A stretch of 64,000 nt of DNA from Flavobacterium stagni (GTDB taxonomy: Bacteria > Bacteroidota > Bacteroidia > Flavobacteriales > Flavobacteriaceae): NCBI RefSeq assembly GCF_004122105.1, contig NZ_SBKN01000003.1:124001-188000 (forward strand), given 5' to 3'. The notes below the pieces were generated by a model that did no database searches, was not told the DNA's origin, and saw only the letters and a program-made list of their open reading frames with translations. A program made the translations under genes and the position numbers. Shown here piece by piece: positions 36,020-45,806 of this stretch. Each line of letters begins with the position of its first letter. Position 1 is the first letter of the stretch.

Positions 36020-36982
36020 TTATTTTTTAATCAATCCTAATTCCACCAAACGTTCGTTTAAGAAATCACCCGCCGTGATGTCTTCATACAATTTAGGATT
36101 GTTTTCATCAATACATTGCGGTAAACAATCCAATTTCATATCACTTACTGGATGCATGAAAAAAGGAATCGAGAAACGCGAAGTTCCCCATAATTCACGC
36201 GGCGGATTAACCACTTGGTGAATGGTTGATTTTAATTTATTGTTGGTATGTCTGGACAACATATCGCCAACATTAATCATCAATTCATCGTCTTGGGCTA
36301 TGGCATCAATCCATTGGCCTTCGTGGTTTTGCACTTGCAATCCTTTTCCTTGCGCACCCATTAATAGTGTAATCAAGTTGATGTCACCATGAGCAGCCGC
36401 ACGAACAGCACCGTCTTTCGGTTCGTCCGTAATAGGCGGGTAGTGGATCGGACGTAAAATGCTGTTCCCGTCTTTGATGTAATTGTCAAAATAAAACTCG
36501 TCCAAACCAATGTGTAAAGCCAAAGCGCGTAATACATACACACCCGTTTTTTCCAACATTTGGTAAGCTTGCTTTCCAACGGCATTGAACTTTGGTAATT
36601 CATCAACCGTCACGTTATCGGGATATTCGCCTTCCCATTTGGAGCCTTCGCTCACGTATTGGCCAAAATGCCAAAATTCTTTTAAGTCACCTGCCGAACG
36701 ACCTTTGGCGTGTTCTTTTCCAAAAGAAACATAACCGCGTTGTCCTCCAATGCCTGGAATCTCATATTTTGCTTTGGTTTCCAATGGAAGATTGAAGAAG
36801 TTACGCACTTCGTCATACAATTCTCCCACCAATTGATCATCAAGAAAATGACCTTTTAATGCTACGAAGCCGATTTCTTCGTAGGCTTTGCCGATTTCAT
36901 TTACAAATTTTTGTTTACGTGCCGGATCATCCGACAGGAAATCACGTAAGTCAACACTTGGAATTTGTTGCATACTAAACAT
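36020..36982 (-). CDS. 2-oxoglutarate/Fe(II)-dependent oxygenase, isopenicillin N synthase-like
   Basis: The 320-residue protein shows the DIOX_N start (IPSVDLRDFLSDDPARKQKF) and a 2OG-Fe(II) jelly-roll core. Iron ligands are the HxD in RAAAHGDINLITLL (about residue 198) and the histidine in STIHQVVNPP (about 254). The 2OG arginine is in SRFSIPFF (about 269). The ERLVELGLIKK C-terminus closes the fold. Such enzymes oxidise small metabolites; the substrate is unknown. The start is either 36982 (MFSMQQ) or the ATG at 36973 (MQQIPSVDL). A TACATTTG -7 box lies upstream on the minus strand. Confidence 0.87.
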   Translation of the reverse strand: MFSMQQIPSVDLRDFLSDDPARKQKFVNEIGKAYEEIGFVALKGHFLDDQLVGELYDEVRNFFNLPLETKAKYEIPGIGGQRGYVSFGKEHAKGRSAGDLKEFWHFGQYVSEGSKWEGEYPDNVTVDELPKFNAVGKQAYQMLEKTGVYVLRALALHIGLDEFYFDNYIKDGNSILRPIHYPPITDEPKDGAVRAAAHGDINLITLLMGAQGKGLQVQNHEGQWIDAIAQDDELMINVGDMLSRHTNNKLKSTIHQVVNPPRELWGTSRFSIPFFMHPVSDMKLDCLPQCIDENNPKLYEDITAGDFLNERLVELGLIKK

Positions 36983-37025
36983 TTTTTGTTAATAACTTAA
37001 ACGCTGTGAAATCAAAGCGCAACTA

Positions 37026-37033
37026 CAAATGTA
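37026..37033 (-). promoter_or_regulatory. -7 promoter element for the 2OG oxygenase gene
   Basis: On the minus strand this is TACATTTG, an exact TAnnTTTG match, about 43-52 bases from the alternative start codons. Confidence 0.45.
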
Positions 37034-37123
37034 AGACTTTTAAAGGATTTCAAGCTAAAAGTTATCAACATTAACCAATTTTAATCTTTGCCTTTTTTAA
37101 AAGTGTAAGTAGATAGAATTTAC

Positions 37124-37131
37124 TACTTTTG
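37124..37131 (+). promoter_or_regulatory. -7 promoter element for the E1 gene
   Basis: TACTTTTG matches the consensus exactly and lies 25 bases before the ATG at 37157. Confidence 0.5.
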
Positions 37132-37156
37132 GCACCACAAACCACAAACTGAACAC

Positions 37157-39133
37157 ATGAATTTTAATCGTCACGATTTATCCAATGAAGTCTTATTGGA
37201 TTTATATAAAAGATTATTAAAACCGCGATTAATTGAGGAAAAAATGCTCATTTTATTGCGTCAAGGAAAAGTATCCAAATGGTTCTCTGGCATCGGACAA
37301 GAAGCGATCTCAGTTGGAATCACCGCAGCATTAGACAAAGACGAATACATTCTTCCGATGCACCGTAATTTGGGCGTTTTCACCGGTCGCGATATTCCGT
37401 TACACAAGTTGTTCTCGCAATGGCAAGGAAAGAAATCAGGATTCACCAAAGGCCGTGATCGCAGTTTCCACTTTGGAACGCAAGAATACAAAATCATCGG
37501 AATGATTTCGCATTTAGGTCCGCAAATGGGCGTAGCCGACGGAATCGCTTTAGCCAATAAATTAAAGAAAAACGGGAAAGTAACCGCCGTATTTACCGGA
37601 GAAGGCGCCACTTCTGAGGGCGATTTTCACGAAGCCTTAAATATTGCAGCCGTTTGGGACTTACCCGTACTTTTCGTTATTGAAAACAACGGCTACGGTT
37701 TGTCTACACCTACCAACGAACAATACCGTTGTGAAAACCTAGCCGACAAAGGCATCGGTTACGGTATGGAAAGTCATATACTCGACGGGAATAATATCTT
37801 GGAGGTATACACCAAGATTGCCGAATTGAAAGCATCATTAGCAGAAAATCCACGTCCCGTTTTATTGGAATTCAAAACCTTCCGCATGCGCGGTCACGAA
37901 GAGGCGAGTGGTACCAAATATGTGCCCCAAGAACTAATGGATATGTGGGCGATTAAAGATCCGATTGCCAACTATCAATCCTTTTTAAAACAAGAAGGTG
38001 TTCTCACCGATGAACAAGACGAAGCTTTCCGCGCAGCTATCAAACAAGAAATCGATAGCCATTGGGCCATTACGCAGGCCGAACCGGACTTTGTAGCCAA
38101 TTTAGAAGAAGAATTAGGTGACATGTACGAATCTTTTGATTATCAAGAAGTAAGTCCGTCTACCGAAAAAGAAAATATACGGGTAATTGACGCCATTTCA
38201 GGCGCCTTACGCGAATCCATGGAACGTCATCCTAATTTGGTAATCATGGGTCAAGACATTGCCGAATACGGTGGAGCTTTTAAAATCACAGACGGATTTG
38301 TCGCGCAATTCGGTAAAGACCGCGTACGCAATACGCCCATCTGTGAAAGCGCTGTCGTTTCAGCTGCCAACGGTTTGTCCATCAACGGATTTAAAGCAGT
38401 GGTCGAAATGCAGTTTGCCGATTTCGTGTCCACTGGATTCAATCCCATCGTGAATCTTTTGGCCAAACAACATTACCGCTGGGGTGAAAAATCGGATGTA
38501 GTGGTGCGCATGCCCTGTGGCGGCGGAACGCAGGCCGGACCTTTCCACTCGCAAACCAATGAGGCCTGGTTTACCAAAACACCAGGTTTAAAAGTGCTTT
38601 ATCCCGCATTTCCCTACGATGCCAAAGGATTGTTGAATACGGCCATCAATGATCCAAATCCGGTATTGTATTTCGAACATAAATTGTTGTATCGCAGTAT
38701 TTACCAAGATGTACCGAAAGACTATTTTACCTTACCTTTTGGGAAAGCATCGTTATTGCGTGAAGGTTCGCAAGTAACCATCATTACCTTTGGCGCCGGT
38801 GTGCATTGGGTCATCGAGTTGTTGGATAAACATCCTGAAATTAGTGCCGACTTGATCGATTTACGTTCGCTACAGCCGCTCGACACCGAAGCCATTTTGA
38901 ACTCGGTGAAGAAAACCAACCGCGCGATAATTTTACAAGAAGACACCTTGTTTGGCGGAATTGCGAGCGATATTTCGGCCTTGATTATGGAGCAAGCTTT
39001 CGAGTATTTGGATGCGCCTGTGCAACGGGTTGGAAGTCTTGAAACCGCCATTCCGTTTATGAAAACTTTGGAAGATCAATACTTACCTAAAGCACGCTTT
39101 GAAACGGCATTAAAGGAATTGATTGCCTATTAA
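37157..39133 (+). CDS. Branched-chain 2-oxoacid dehydrogenase E1, alpha and beta subunits fused
   Basis: The 658-residue protein decarboxylates 2-oxoacids with thiamine diphosphate and feeds acyl groups to the lipoyl E2 of the complex. The alpha half (about 1-310) has the TPP motif [20 protein letters not shown] and [10 protein letters not shown]. The beta half (about 335-658) begins [20 protein letters not shown] with [17 protein letters not shown] and ends at a transketolase C-terminal domain. The two chains are separate in many bacteria; fusion is common in Bacteroidota. The E2 and E3 genes are not in the window. Branched-chain oxoacid use supplies starters for iso-fatty acids, typical of flavobacteria, but pyruvate use cannot be excluded. 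Confidence 0.9.
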   Translation: MNFNRHDLSNEVLLDLYKRLLKPRLIEEKMLILLRQGKVSKWFSGIGQEAISVGITAALDKDEYILPMHRNLGVFTGRDIPLHKLFSQWQGKKSGFTKGRDRSFHFGTQEYKIIGMISHLGPQMGVADGIALANKLKKNGKVTAVFTGEGATSEGDFHEALNIAAVWDLPVLFVIENNGYGLSTPTNEQYRCENLADKGIGYGMESHILDGNNILEVYTKIAELKASLAENPRPVLLEFKTFRMRGHEEASGTKYVPQELMDMWAIKDPIANYQSFLKQEGVLTDEQDEAFRAAIKQEIDSHWAITQAEPDFVANLEEELGDMYESFDYQEVSPSTEKENIRVIDAISGALRESMERHPNLVIMGQDIAEYGGAFKITDGFVAQFGKDRVRNTPICESAVVSAANGLSINGFKAVVEMQFADFVSTGFNPIVNLLAKQHYRWGEKSDVVVRMPCGGGTQAGPFHSQTNEAWFTKTPGLKVLYPAFPYDAKGLLNTAINDPNPVLYFEHKLLYRSIYQDVPKDYFTLPFGKASLLREGSQVTIITFGAGVHWVIELLDKHPEISADLIDLRSLQPLDTEAILNSVKKTNRAIILQEDTLFGGIASDISALIMEQAFEYLDAPVQRVGSLETAIPFMKTLEDQYLPKARFETALKELIAY

Positions 39134-39139
39134 TTTTTT

Positions 39140-39213
39140 GGAGCTATTTCCTGCTGTCCGCTGTATCTCACTCCGTAAACTCCGTGAGGATGCCGCTTCC
39201 ATCAGGGCTAAAT
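39140..39213 (+). repeat. Structured intergenic repeat, copy B
   Basis: It begins GGAGCTATTTCCTGCT and ends TCAGGGCTAAA, matching the ends of copy A at 34539-34596. The middle is unrelated to copy A and can form the small hairpin CTCAC...GTGAG. It lies immediately after the E1 gene and before a terminator. Confidence 0.6.
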
Positions 39214-39236
39214 CGTGCAAAAATTCAAGAATAGTG

Positions 39237-39268
39237 AACCTAACTGCCTCGAGTAGTTAGGTTTTTTT
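39237..39268 (+). terminator. Intrinsic terminator after the E1 gene
   Basis: AACCTAACT (39237-39245) pairs with AGTTAGGTT (39255-39263) and is followed by T residues to 39268. Confidence 0.8.
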
Positions 39269-39692
39269 ATGCGGTCAAATATTGTTTTAAACTGATGCGT
39301 AAAATATAATTCCAGCCTGCTTGAAATTCACTGCAATCGAAATCTTTATTTTCTTGTTCAAACGATGAAATGCCGCTGTGTGTGAGTTGTAATAACGTAC
39401 CTTGTGCTGTTGCAGTCAATTCAAAACTGACCTCAGAAATCCCTTTGAATCCCACATACAACCAACTGTAAGTAAGTAGTTTGTTCGGAATCACTTCAAG
39501 TACAGTACAACGGTGTAAATACTGCATATTTTCATCTTTCCCACCGTAAAATTCGAAAGTAAATCCGGGTTCAGCTCGAAACTCTTTTAGATTGAAATAC
39601 CAAAATTTCATGCAATGAACATCCGTAAGTGCTTGCCAAACTTCAGCAGGAGGGACGGGGTAGATTTCTGAAACACGAATTGTGGAAGCCAT
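39267..39692 (-). CDS. SRPBCC-domain protein (AHA1/START-like)
   Basis: The 141-residue protein fits the START/SRPBCC fold of AHSA1-like proteins: RVSEIYPVPPAEVWQALTDV, a WYFNLKEFRAEPG segment, YLHRCTVLEVIPNKLLTYSW, and a C-terminal helix WNYILRISLKQYL. These small helix-grip proteins bind hydrophobic ligands or act on Hsp90 in eukaryotes. Function here is unknown. It is divergent from the HD gene; an upstream ATG of that gene would overlap this one, and I reject that start. Confidence 0.75.
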   Translation of the reverse strand: MASTIRVSEIYPVPPAEVWQALTDVHCMKFWYFNLKEFRAEPGFTFEFYGGKDENMQYLHRCTVLEVIPNKLLTYSWLYVGFKGISEVSFELTATAQGTLLQLTHSGISSFEQENKDFDCSEFQAGWNYILRISLKQYLTA

Positions 39693-39749
39693 TTCGTTGC
39701 GAATTTATCCTTTAAAATTAATCAAATTTTTAGTACAAAACCAATTGAT

Positions 39750-39780
39750 ATTGTGCTTTTTCGCTTTTCACCTATATTTG
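39750..39780 (+). promoter_or_regulatory. Promoter of the HD hydrolase gene
   Basis: ATTG (39750-39753) lies 19 bases before TATATTTG (39773-39780), a perfect -7 box. It is followed by the GTG start at 39799 and so supports that start. Confidence 0.6.
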
Positions 39781-39798
39781 TGCTCTAATTCTGTTTTT

Positions 39799-41031
39799 GT
39801 GAATTCGACCAATAAACTCAAAATATTCAACGATCCGATTTACGGTTTCATTTCGATTCCTAATTCCCTGGTTTTTGATCTTATCCAACACCCGTATTTT
39901 CAACGTTTACGCCGTATCTCGCAAATGGGTTTGTCCTATTTGGTCTATCCCGGTGCGCATCATACCCGTTTTCATCATGCGTTGGGCTGTATGCACATTA
40001 TGCAAAAAGCCGTGGAAACGCTTAAATACAAAGGTGTCGAAATTTCAGACGAAGAAGAAACCGCTTTGTATATTGCCATTTTGCTACACGATATCGGTCA
40101 CGGACCCTTTTCACATGCCATGGAACACAGCATTGTGGAAGATATTCACCATGAGGAAATTTCCTTGCGTTTTATGGACGCCTTAAACCTTCAATTTGAG
40201 GGTAAATTAAGTCTGGCGATTCAAATTTTCAAAGGAGAATACCACCGTAAGTTCATGTTGCAATTGATTTCAAGTCAATTGGATATGGATCGCATGGATT
40301 ATTTAAAACGCGATAGTTTTTACAGTGGCGTAGCCGAAGGAAACATCAACAGCGATCGGTTGATTCAAATGATGAATGTGGCCGATGATAATTTGGTGAT
40401 AGAAGACAAAGCGATTTATTCGGTAGAAAAATTCTTGATGGCGCGCCGCCTCATGTATTGGCAGGCGTATTTGCACAAAACTTCGGTGGTTGCCGAGTTA
40501 ATTTTAACCAAAATACTAAAACGCGCCAAAGAATTAACCCAAAAAGGAGTTGTTTTACCGTGTAGCGAACCCTTACAGTTTTTTTTGCAACATAAAATTG
40601 CACAGGAATCTTTTGATGCGGCTACTTTGGAAAAGTTTGCATTATTGGATGATTACGATGTAATGGGCGCTATTAAATCCTGGCAGTTTGCAGAAGACTT
40701 TGTGTTATCCAGTTTGTGTAAGATGATTATCAATCGGGATTTGCTTAAAATTGAAATGACAGAAGGAAAACCCCAATCCGAGCAATTGCAACAGTTGAAA
40801 GCTCAGTTGCTTCAAAAATATCCCATTACTGATAAAGAAGCGGATTATTTTGTGTTTAAAGGGAAATTGAAAAATATCGCGTACAGCAAAGAAAGTGTGC
40901 CCATTCGTATTTTGAAAAAAGACCGCACGGTGGAAGTCTTGGAAGAAACTTCGGAGCAATCCCAAGTGAAAGCCATGTCCAAAGCCGTCACCAAGTATTT
41001 CCTCTGTTATCCAAAAGTATTACTTGGGTAA
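39799..41031 (+). CDS. HD-superfamily metal-dependent phosphohydrolase (dNTPase-like)
   Basis: The 410-residue protein begins [20 protein letters not shown] from a GTG. It has [20 protein letters not shown] (first histidine), the HD pair in [19 protein letters not shown] (about residue 97) and the later aspartate in [20 protein letters not shown]. This matches HD-domain hydrolases related to SAMHD1-like dNTPases. An ATG at 39682 in the same frame would add about 39 residues of hydrophobic sequence and overlap the divergent gene. The promoter at 39750-39780 lies inside that extension. The gene precedes lpxD by 35 bases. Confidence 0.85.
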   Translation: MNSTNKLKIFNDPIYGFISIPNSLVFDLIQHPYFQRLRRISQMGLSYLVYPGAHHTRFHHALGCMHIMQKAVETLKYKGVEISDEEETALYIAILLHDIGHGPFSHAMEHSIVEDIHHEEISLRFMDALNLQFEGKLSLAIQIFKGEYHRKFMLQLISSQLDMDRMDYLKRDSFYSGVAEGNINSDRLIQMMNVADDNLVIEDKAIYSVEKFLMARRLMYWQAYLHKTSVVAELILTKILKRAKELTQKGVVLPCSEPLQFFLQHKIAQESFDAATLEKFALLDDYDVMGAIKSWQFAEDFVLSSLCKMIINRDLLKIEMTEGKPQSEQLQQLKAQLLQKYPITDKEADYFVFKGKLKNIAYSKESVPIRILKKDRTVEVLEETSEQSQVKAMSKAVTKYFLCYPKVLLG

Positions 41032-41053
41032 CGGCTTATTCTATTAAATTTTA

Positions 41054-41061
41054 TATTTTTG
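41054..41061 (+). promoter_or_regulatory. -7 promoter element for lpxD, almost touching the start codon
   Basis: TATTTTTG is a perfect -7 box ending 5 bases before the lpxD ATG at 41067. If used, the transcript would begin at or within a few bases of the ATG, giving a leaderless mRNA. Confidence 0.45.
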
Positions 41062-41066
41062 TCGGA

Positions 41067-42083
41067 ATGAAATTTACAGCGGAACAAATAGCAGGTATTT
41101 TAGGCGGAGAAGTCGTGGGAAATCCACAGGTTGAAGTCTATAAATTAGCCAAAATCGAAGAAGGAACGGAAGGTTCGCTTTCGTTTTTAGCCAATCCAAA
41201 ATACCAAAACTACATCTACACCACTCAAGCCTCCATCACCATTGTCAATCAAACGTTTGAGCCGGAACAACCCATCACAACCACTCTAATTAAGGTGGAA
41301 GATGCGTACAAGTCCTTTTCAAAACTTTTAGAATACTACAATCAAGTCAAATTGATGAAATCAGGTATCGAGCAACCCTCGGTGATTTCTGAAAATGTGA
41401 CGTATGGCGAACATTTGTATTTGGGCAGTTTTTCTTATATCGGTAAAAACGTTACCATTGGAAACAATGTGAAAATATACCCCAATTCGTTCATTGGCGA
41501 CAACGTAACAATTGGTGACAATTGCGTTTTATTCGCAGGTGTTCGCATCTATTCCGAATCAGAAATTGGAAACAATTGCACCATACACTCGGGTGTAATT
41601 ATCGGTTCCGATGGTTTCGGATTTGCACCTTCTGAAGATGGAACCTACAGTAAAATTCCACAAATTGGTAATGTTATTTTAGAAGATAATGTTGAAGTAG
41701 GCGCGTGTACTACGATTGACCGTGCTACGTTGGGTTCGACCATCATTCGCAAAGGCGTAAAACTGGACAATCAAATCCAAATTGCACACAATGTTGAAAT
41801 TGGTGAAAATACAGTCATCGCTTCTCAATCTGGAATTGCGGGTTCGACCAAGATCGGTAAAAACTGCATGATTGGTGGGCAAGTAGGGATTGTAGGTCAC
41901 ATCACTATTGGTAACAACGTACGCATTCAAGCCCAATCCGGTATTGGTAAAAGCATTGCTGATGGCGAGACCATTCAAGGTAGTCCGGCCTTCAACTACG
42001 GCGATTGGAACAAATCCTATGTTCATTTCCGTAATTTGCCCAAAATTGTGGCCGACTTGAACGAACTAAAAAAGAAACAATAA
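41067..42083 (+). CDS. lpxD: LpxD, UDP-3-O-acylglucosamine N-acyltransferase
   Basis: LpxD adds the amide-linked hydroxyacyl chain of lipid A. The 338-residue protein has an N-terminal uridine-binding domain (about 1-100, with [14 protein letters not shown] strand [20 protein letters not shown]) and a left-handed beta-helix of hexapeptide repeats (about 105-320). The catalytic histidine lies in [13 protein letters not shown] (about residue 235). The end [16 protein letters not shown] forms the usual C-terminal helix. It starts the lipid A run that continues with lpxC-fabZ and lpxA. A second LpxD-like protein is at 44874. Confidence 0.93.
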   Translation: MKFTAEQIAGILGGEVVGNPQVEVYKLAKIEEGTEGSLSFLANPKYQNYIYTTQASITIVNQTFEPEQPITTTLIKVEDAYKSFSKLLEYYNQVKLMKSGIEQPSVISENVTYGEHLYLGSFSYIGKNVTIGNNVKIYPNSFIGDNVTIGDNCVLFAGVRIYSESEIGNNCTIHSGVIIGSDGFGFAPSEDGTYSKIPQIGNVILEDNVEVGACTTIDRATLGSTIIRKGVKLDNQIQIAHNVEIGENTVIASQSGIAGSTKIGKNCMIGGQVGIVGHITIGNNVRIQAQSGIGKSIADGETIQGSPAFNYGDWNKSYVHFRNLPKIVADLNELKKKQ

Positions 42084-42106
42084 GCTAAACTGAAAATAAA
42101 CTAACC

Positions 42107-43495
42107 ATGGTTAAACAAAAAACCATTCAATCTGAAATTACCCTAACCGGTGTGGGTTTACATACTGGTAAAGAAGTGACAATGACTTTAAAACCGGCAC
42201 CGGTAAACAATGGATTTACCTTTGTACGTGTTGATTTAGAAGGTTGTCCTGTTATTGAAGCGGATGCCAATTATGTGGTGAATACACAACGAGGCACCAA
42301 TTTGGAAAAATTAGGCGTGAAAATCCAAACCTCAGAACACGTTTTAGCGGCGTGTATTGGTTGCGATTTGGATAACGTGATTATTGAATTGAACGAATCG
42401 GAACCACCCATCATGGATGGTTCTTCGAAATATTTTGTGGAAGCCATTGAAAAGGCTGGAATTGTTGAGCAAGAGGCAGAACGCTACTATTATGTAGTGA
42501 AAGAAGTCATTTCTTATGTAGATGAAAATACGGGAAGTGAAATTATTGTGATGCCATCAGATGAGTATCAGGTGACAACTATGGTGGATTTTGGTACTAA
42601 AGTATTAGGTACACAAAATGCTACCTTGAAGCACATGAGCGAATTCAAAACAGAAATCGCAGATGCCCGTACGTTCTCATTTTTACACGAATTAGAAACC
42701 CTTTTGGACCACGGTTTGATTAAAGGAGGCGATCTCAATAATGCCATCGTTTATGTGGACAAAGAGATTTCTGAAAAAACCATGGTAAATTTGAAAAAAG
42801 CGTTTGGGAAAGACAATATTTCTGTGAAACCCAACGGTATTTTGGATAATTTGACCTTGCATTATCCCAATGAAGCAGCACGCCATAAATTATTGGACGT
42901 GATTGGTGATTTGGCTTTAATCGGTTGCCGCATCAAAGGAAAAGTCATTGCCAACAAACCCGGACATTTTGTAAACACGCAGTTTGCTAAAAAAATGTCC
43001 AAGATTATCAAAATAGAGCAACGCAATCATGTGCCTACCTACGACTTGAACAAAGAGCCGTTGATGGATGTGACGAAAATCATGAAAATGTTGCCGCATC
43101 GTCCGCCGTTCCTATTGGTGGATCGCATTATTGAAATGTCGGATTCCCACGTGGTTGGATTGAAAAATGTGACCATGAATGAAGACTTTTTCGTGGGTCA
43201 CTTTCCGGGAGCTCCAGTTATGCCTGGGGTTTTAATCGTGGAAGCCATGGCCCAAACGGGTGGAATTTTAATTTTGAGTTCGGTGCCCGATCCTGAAAAT
43301 TACCTGACCTATTTTATGAAAATCGACAATGTAAAATTCAAGCACAAAGTGTTGCCTGGAGATACATTAATTTTTAAATGTGATTTGATTTCTCCGATTC
43401 GTCGCGGAATTTGCCACATGCAAGCCAATGCCTATGCCAACGGGCGATTAGTAGCAGAAGCAGAATTAATGGCACAAATCGCTAAAAACCAATAA
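42107..43495 (+). CDS. lpxC-fabZ: LpxC-FabZ fusion: UDP-3-O-acyl-GlcNAc deacetylase and 3-hydroxyacyl-ACP dehydratase
   Basis: The 462-residue fusion carries out the committed deacetylation of lipid A synthesis and dehydrates beta-hydroxyacyl-ACP in fatty acid synthesis. The LpxC part (about 1-310) has zinc ligands in TSEHVLAACIG (about 76-86) and in AARHKLLDVIGDLAL, plus KPGHFVN. The FabZ part (about 315-462) has LPHRPPFLLVDRI, VGHFPGAPVMPGVLIVEAMA with the catalytic His/Glu, and PGDTLIFKCDL. This fusion is characteristic of Bacteroidota and may balance lipid A against phospholipid synthesis. It lies between lpxD and lpxA, all spaced by less than 25 bases. Confidence 0.97.
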   Translation: MVKQKTIQSEITLTGVGLHTGKEVTMTLKPAPVNNGFTFVRVDLEGCPVIEADANYVVNTQRGTNLEKLGVKIQTSEHVLAACIGCDLDNVIIELNESEPPIMDGSSKYFVEAIEKAGIVEQEAERYYYVVKEVISYVDENTGSEIIVMPSDEYQVTTMVDFGTKVLGTQNATLKHMSEFKTEIADARTFSFLHELETLLDHGLIKGGDLNNAIVYVDKEISEKTMVNLKKAFGKDNISVKPNGILDNLTLHYPNEAARHKLLDVIGDLALIGCRIKGKVIANKPGHFVNTQFAKKMSKIIKIEQRNHVPTYDLNKEPLMDVTKIMKMLPHRPPFLLVDRIIEMSDSHVVGLKNVTMNEDFFVGHFPGAPVMPGVLIVEAMAQTGGILILSSVPDPENYLTYFMKIDNVKFKHKVLPGDTLIFKCDLISPIRRGICHMQANAYANGRLVAEAELMAQIAKNQ

Positions 43496-43497
43496 GT

Positions 43498-44283
43498 ATG
43501 AATCAACCGTTAGCTTACGTACATCCGGGTGCGAAGATTGCCAAAAATGTGGTAATCGAACCCTTTACAACCATACATAATAATGTAGAAATCGGGGAGG
43601 GAACTTGGATTGGCTCCAATGTGACCATCATGGAAGGGGCACGAATTGGTAAAAATTGTAACATTTTTCCAGGTGCTGTTATCGCCGCCGTTCCGCAAGA
43701 TTTAAAGTTTGGTGGAGAAGATTCTTTGGCCATTATTGGCGACAATACTACGGTGCGCGAATTCGTAACCATCAATCGCGGAACCATCGCTTCGGGTCAG
43801 ACGAAAATAGGAAGCAACTGTTTGATTATGGCTACGGCGCACGTTGCACACGATTGCCATATAGGTGATAATGTGATTATTGTGAATGGTGTTGCGTTGG
43901 CGGGTCACGTGGTGGTGGGTAATTTTGCCATCATTGGAGGTTTAGCGGCGATTCACCAATTCATTCATATTGGCGAACACGCTATGATTTCAGGAGGATC
44001 CTTAGTTCGTAAAGATGTACCGCCCTATACCAAAGCCGCAAAAGAACCACTTTCTTATGTGGGCATCAACTCGGTAGGATTACGACGTCGCGGATTTTCA
44101 ACAGAGAAGATTCGTGAGATTCAAGACATCTACCGTATTTTATACCAAAAAAATTACAATACTTCGCAAGCCGTTGGTATCATTGAAGCCGAAATGGCTG
44201 CTTCTCCAGAGCGCGATGAAATTTTGGATTTTATCCGAAACTCTTCACGAGGTATTATGAAAGGATATACAGGAACTTATTAA
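43498..44283 (+). CDS. lpxA: LpxA, acyl-ACP:UDP-GlcNAc O-acyltransferase
   Basis: LpxA adds the first acyl chain in lipid A synthesis. The 261-residue protein is a left-handed beta-helix of hexapeptide repeats (IAKNVVIEPFTTIHNNVEIG and following) with the catalytic histidine in MATAHVAHDCHIG (about residue 122). The C-terminal helical domain contains GINSVGLRRRGFSTEKIREI. It starts 2 bases after the lpxC-fabZ stop. Confidence 0.96.
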   Translation: MNQPLAYVHPGAKIAKNVVIEPFTTIHNNVEIGEGTWIGSNVTIMEGARIGKNCNIFPGAVIAAVPQDLKFGGEDSLAIIGDNTTVREFVTINRGTIASGQTKIGSNCLIMATAHVAHDCHIGDNVIIVNGVALAGHVVVGNFAIIGGLAAIHQFIHIGEHAMISGGSLVRKDVPPYTKAAKEPLSYVGINSVGLRRRGFSTEKIREIQDIYRILYQKNYNTSQAVGIIEAEMAASPERDEILDFIRNSSRGIMKGYTGTY

Positions 44284-44303
44284 AAAAATAAATCAATAAA
44301 ACA

Positions 44304-44870
44304 ATGGCATCTACTGCAGACATTAGAAACGGACTTTGTATTAAATTTAATCACGATATCTATAAAATCGTAGAATTCTTACACGTTAAACCAGGAAAAG
44401 GACCTGCATTTGTTCGTACGAAATTAAAATCATTAACCAATGGAAAAGTATTGGATAATACGTTTTCTGCTGGACATAAAATTGATGTAGTTCGTGTAGA
44501 AACACACACCTTTCAATATTTATACAATGAAGGCAATGATTTTCATTTTATGAATACAGAAACCTATGAGCAAATTACTTTAAACAAAGATGTATTGGAT
44601 GCTCCTCAATTGTTGAAAGAAGGAACGAATGTAATGGTGCAAATCAACACAGAAACCGATATGCCTTTGTCAGTGGATATGCCCGCTTCTATTATTTTAG
44701 AGGTGACGTATGCTGAACCAGGTGTTAAAGGGAATACGGCTACGAATGCTACCAAGCCTGCAACTGTGGAAACTGGAGCTAACGTGAATGTGCCTTTGTT
44801 TATTAATGAAGGAGATAAAATTAAAATTGACACAGCTACGGGAGCCTATATAGAAAGGGTAAAAGAATAA
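44304..44870 (+). CDS. efp: Translation elongation factor P
   Basis: EF-P relieves ribosome stalling at polyproline stretches. The 188-residue protein has the KOW-like first domain with the modified-loop region HVKPGKGPAFVRTKLK (the lysine in PGKGP at about residue 32 lies where the modified residue of EF-P is found), followed by two OB domains. The C-terminus ends GDKIKIDTATGAYIERV. I see no EpmA/EarP-type modifying gene nearby, so modification status is unknown. It lies inside a lipid A gene run, an arrangement that recurs in flavobacteria as far as I know. Confidence 0.96.
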   Translation: MASTADIRNGLCIKFNHDIYKIVEFLHVKPGKGPAFVRTKLKSLTNGKVLDNTFSAGHKIDVVRVETHTFQYLYNEGNDFHFMNTETYEQITLNKDVLDAPQLLKEGTNVMVQINTETDMPLSVDMPASIILEVTYAEPGVKGNTATNATKPATVETGANVNVPLFINEGDKIKIDTATGAYIERVKE

Positions 44871-44873
44871 TTC

Positions 44874-45806
44874 ATGAAGTTTCCGTACACCCATACGCTG
44901 AAAGAAATCGCAGAAATCATCGGTACCTCTTATGTAGGTTCCGATGATTTTCCTGTTGAAGGGATGAATGAAATCCATGTGGTTACTCCTGGCGATATCG
45001 TATTTGTTGACCATCCCAAATATTACGACAAAGCCTTACAATCTGCCGCGACTATTGTTCTTATTAATAAAGAAGTGGCATGTCCGGATGGAAAAGCGTT
45101 ACTTGTTTCGGATGATCCTTTTCGAGATTTCAATAAATTGACACGTCATTTTCGCCCTTTTGTTGCTGCACAAGCATCGGTATCAATTTCAGCGGAAATA
45201 GGAGAAGGTACAGTAATTCAACCCAATTGCTTTATTGGAAATCAAGTGAAAATTGGTAAAAATTGCCAGATTCACGCTAATGTGGCTATTTATGATCACA
45301 CTATCATTGGTGATAACGTGATTATTCACGCGGGTACGGTATTAGGCGCCGATGCTTTTTATTACAAAAAACGTCCCGAAGGATTTGATCAACTCTTGTC
45401 TGGAGGTCGCGTAATCATTGAAGACAATGTCGGAATTGGAGCGCTGTGTACCATCGATCGCGGCGTTACTGGGGATACAACCATTGGCGCAGGGACAAAA
45501 ATTGACAATCAGGTGCATGTTGGTCACGATACGATCATAGGTAAAAAATGTTTAATTGCTTCCCAAACCGGTATTGCTGGCTGTGTAGTGATTGAAGATG
45601 AAGTAACCTTGTGGGGGCAAGTGGGTACGACAAGCGGGATAACTATTGGAGCAAAAGCCGTAGTTCTTGGCCAAACCGGAGTGACCAAATCGATTGAAGG
45701 TGGAAAAAGTTATTTTGGCACACCAGTCGAAGAATCCCGAGAAAAATTAAAACAACTGGCGAATGTCAAACGCATTCCCGAATTGCTAAACAAAAATAAA
45801 GAATAA
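44874..45806 (+). CDS. LpxD-like paralogue, UDP-3-O-acylglucosamine N-acyltransferase family
   Basis: The 310-residue protein shares the LpxD architecture: an N-terminal uridine-domain-like region (about 1-100: TLKEIAEIIGTSYVG, GDIVFVDHPKYYDKALQSA) and a hexapeptide-repeat beta-helix (from about 105, AEIGEGTVIQPNCFIGNQVK). A histidine comparable to the LpxD catalytic one occurs in VHVGHDTIIGKKC. It differs clearly from the LpxD at 41067 (shorter, different loops). It may act on a different acyl chain or a different amino-sugar substrate. Its stop overlaps the start of the NTF2-like gene by one base (TAATG). Confidence 0.85.
   Translation: MKFPYTHTLKEIAEIIGTSYVGSDDFPVEGMNEIHVVTPGDIVFVDHPKYYDKALQSAATIVLINKEVACPDGKALLVSDDPFRDFNKLTRHFRPFVAAQASVSISAEIGEGTVIQPNCFIGNQVKIGKNCQIHANVAIYDHTIIGDNVIIHAGTVLGADAFYYKKRPEGFDQLLSGGRVIIEDNVGIGALCTIDRGVTGDTTIGAGTKIDNQVHVGHDTIIGKKCLIASQTGIAGCVVIEDEVTLWGQVGTTSGITIGAKAVVLGQTGVTKSIEGGKSYFGTPVEESREKLKQLANVKRIPELLNKNKE

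Noticed and set aside
39682..39798. N-terminal extension of the HD hydrolase from an upstream ATG
   Set aside because: It would overlap the divergent SRPBCC gene and contains a perfect promoter element; the GTG at 39799 fits better.
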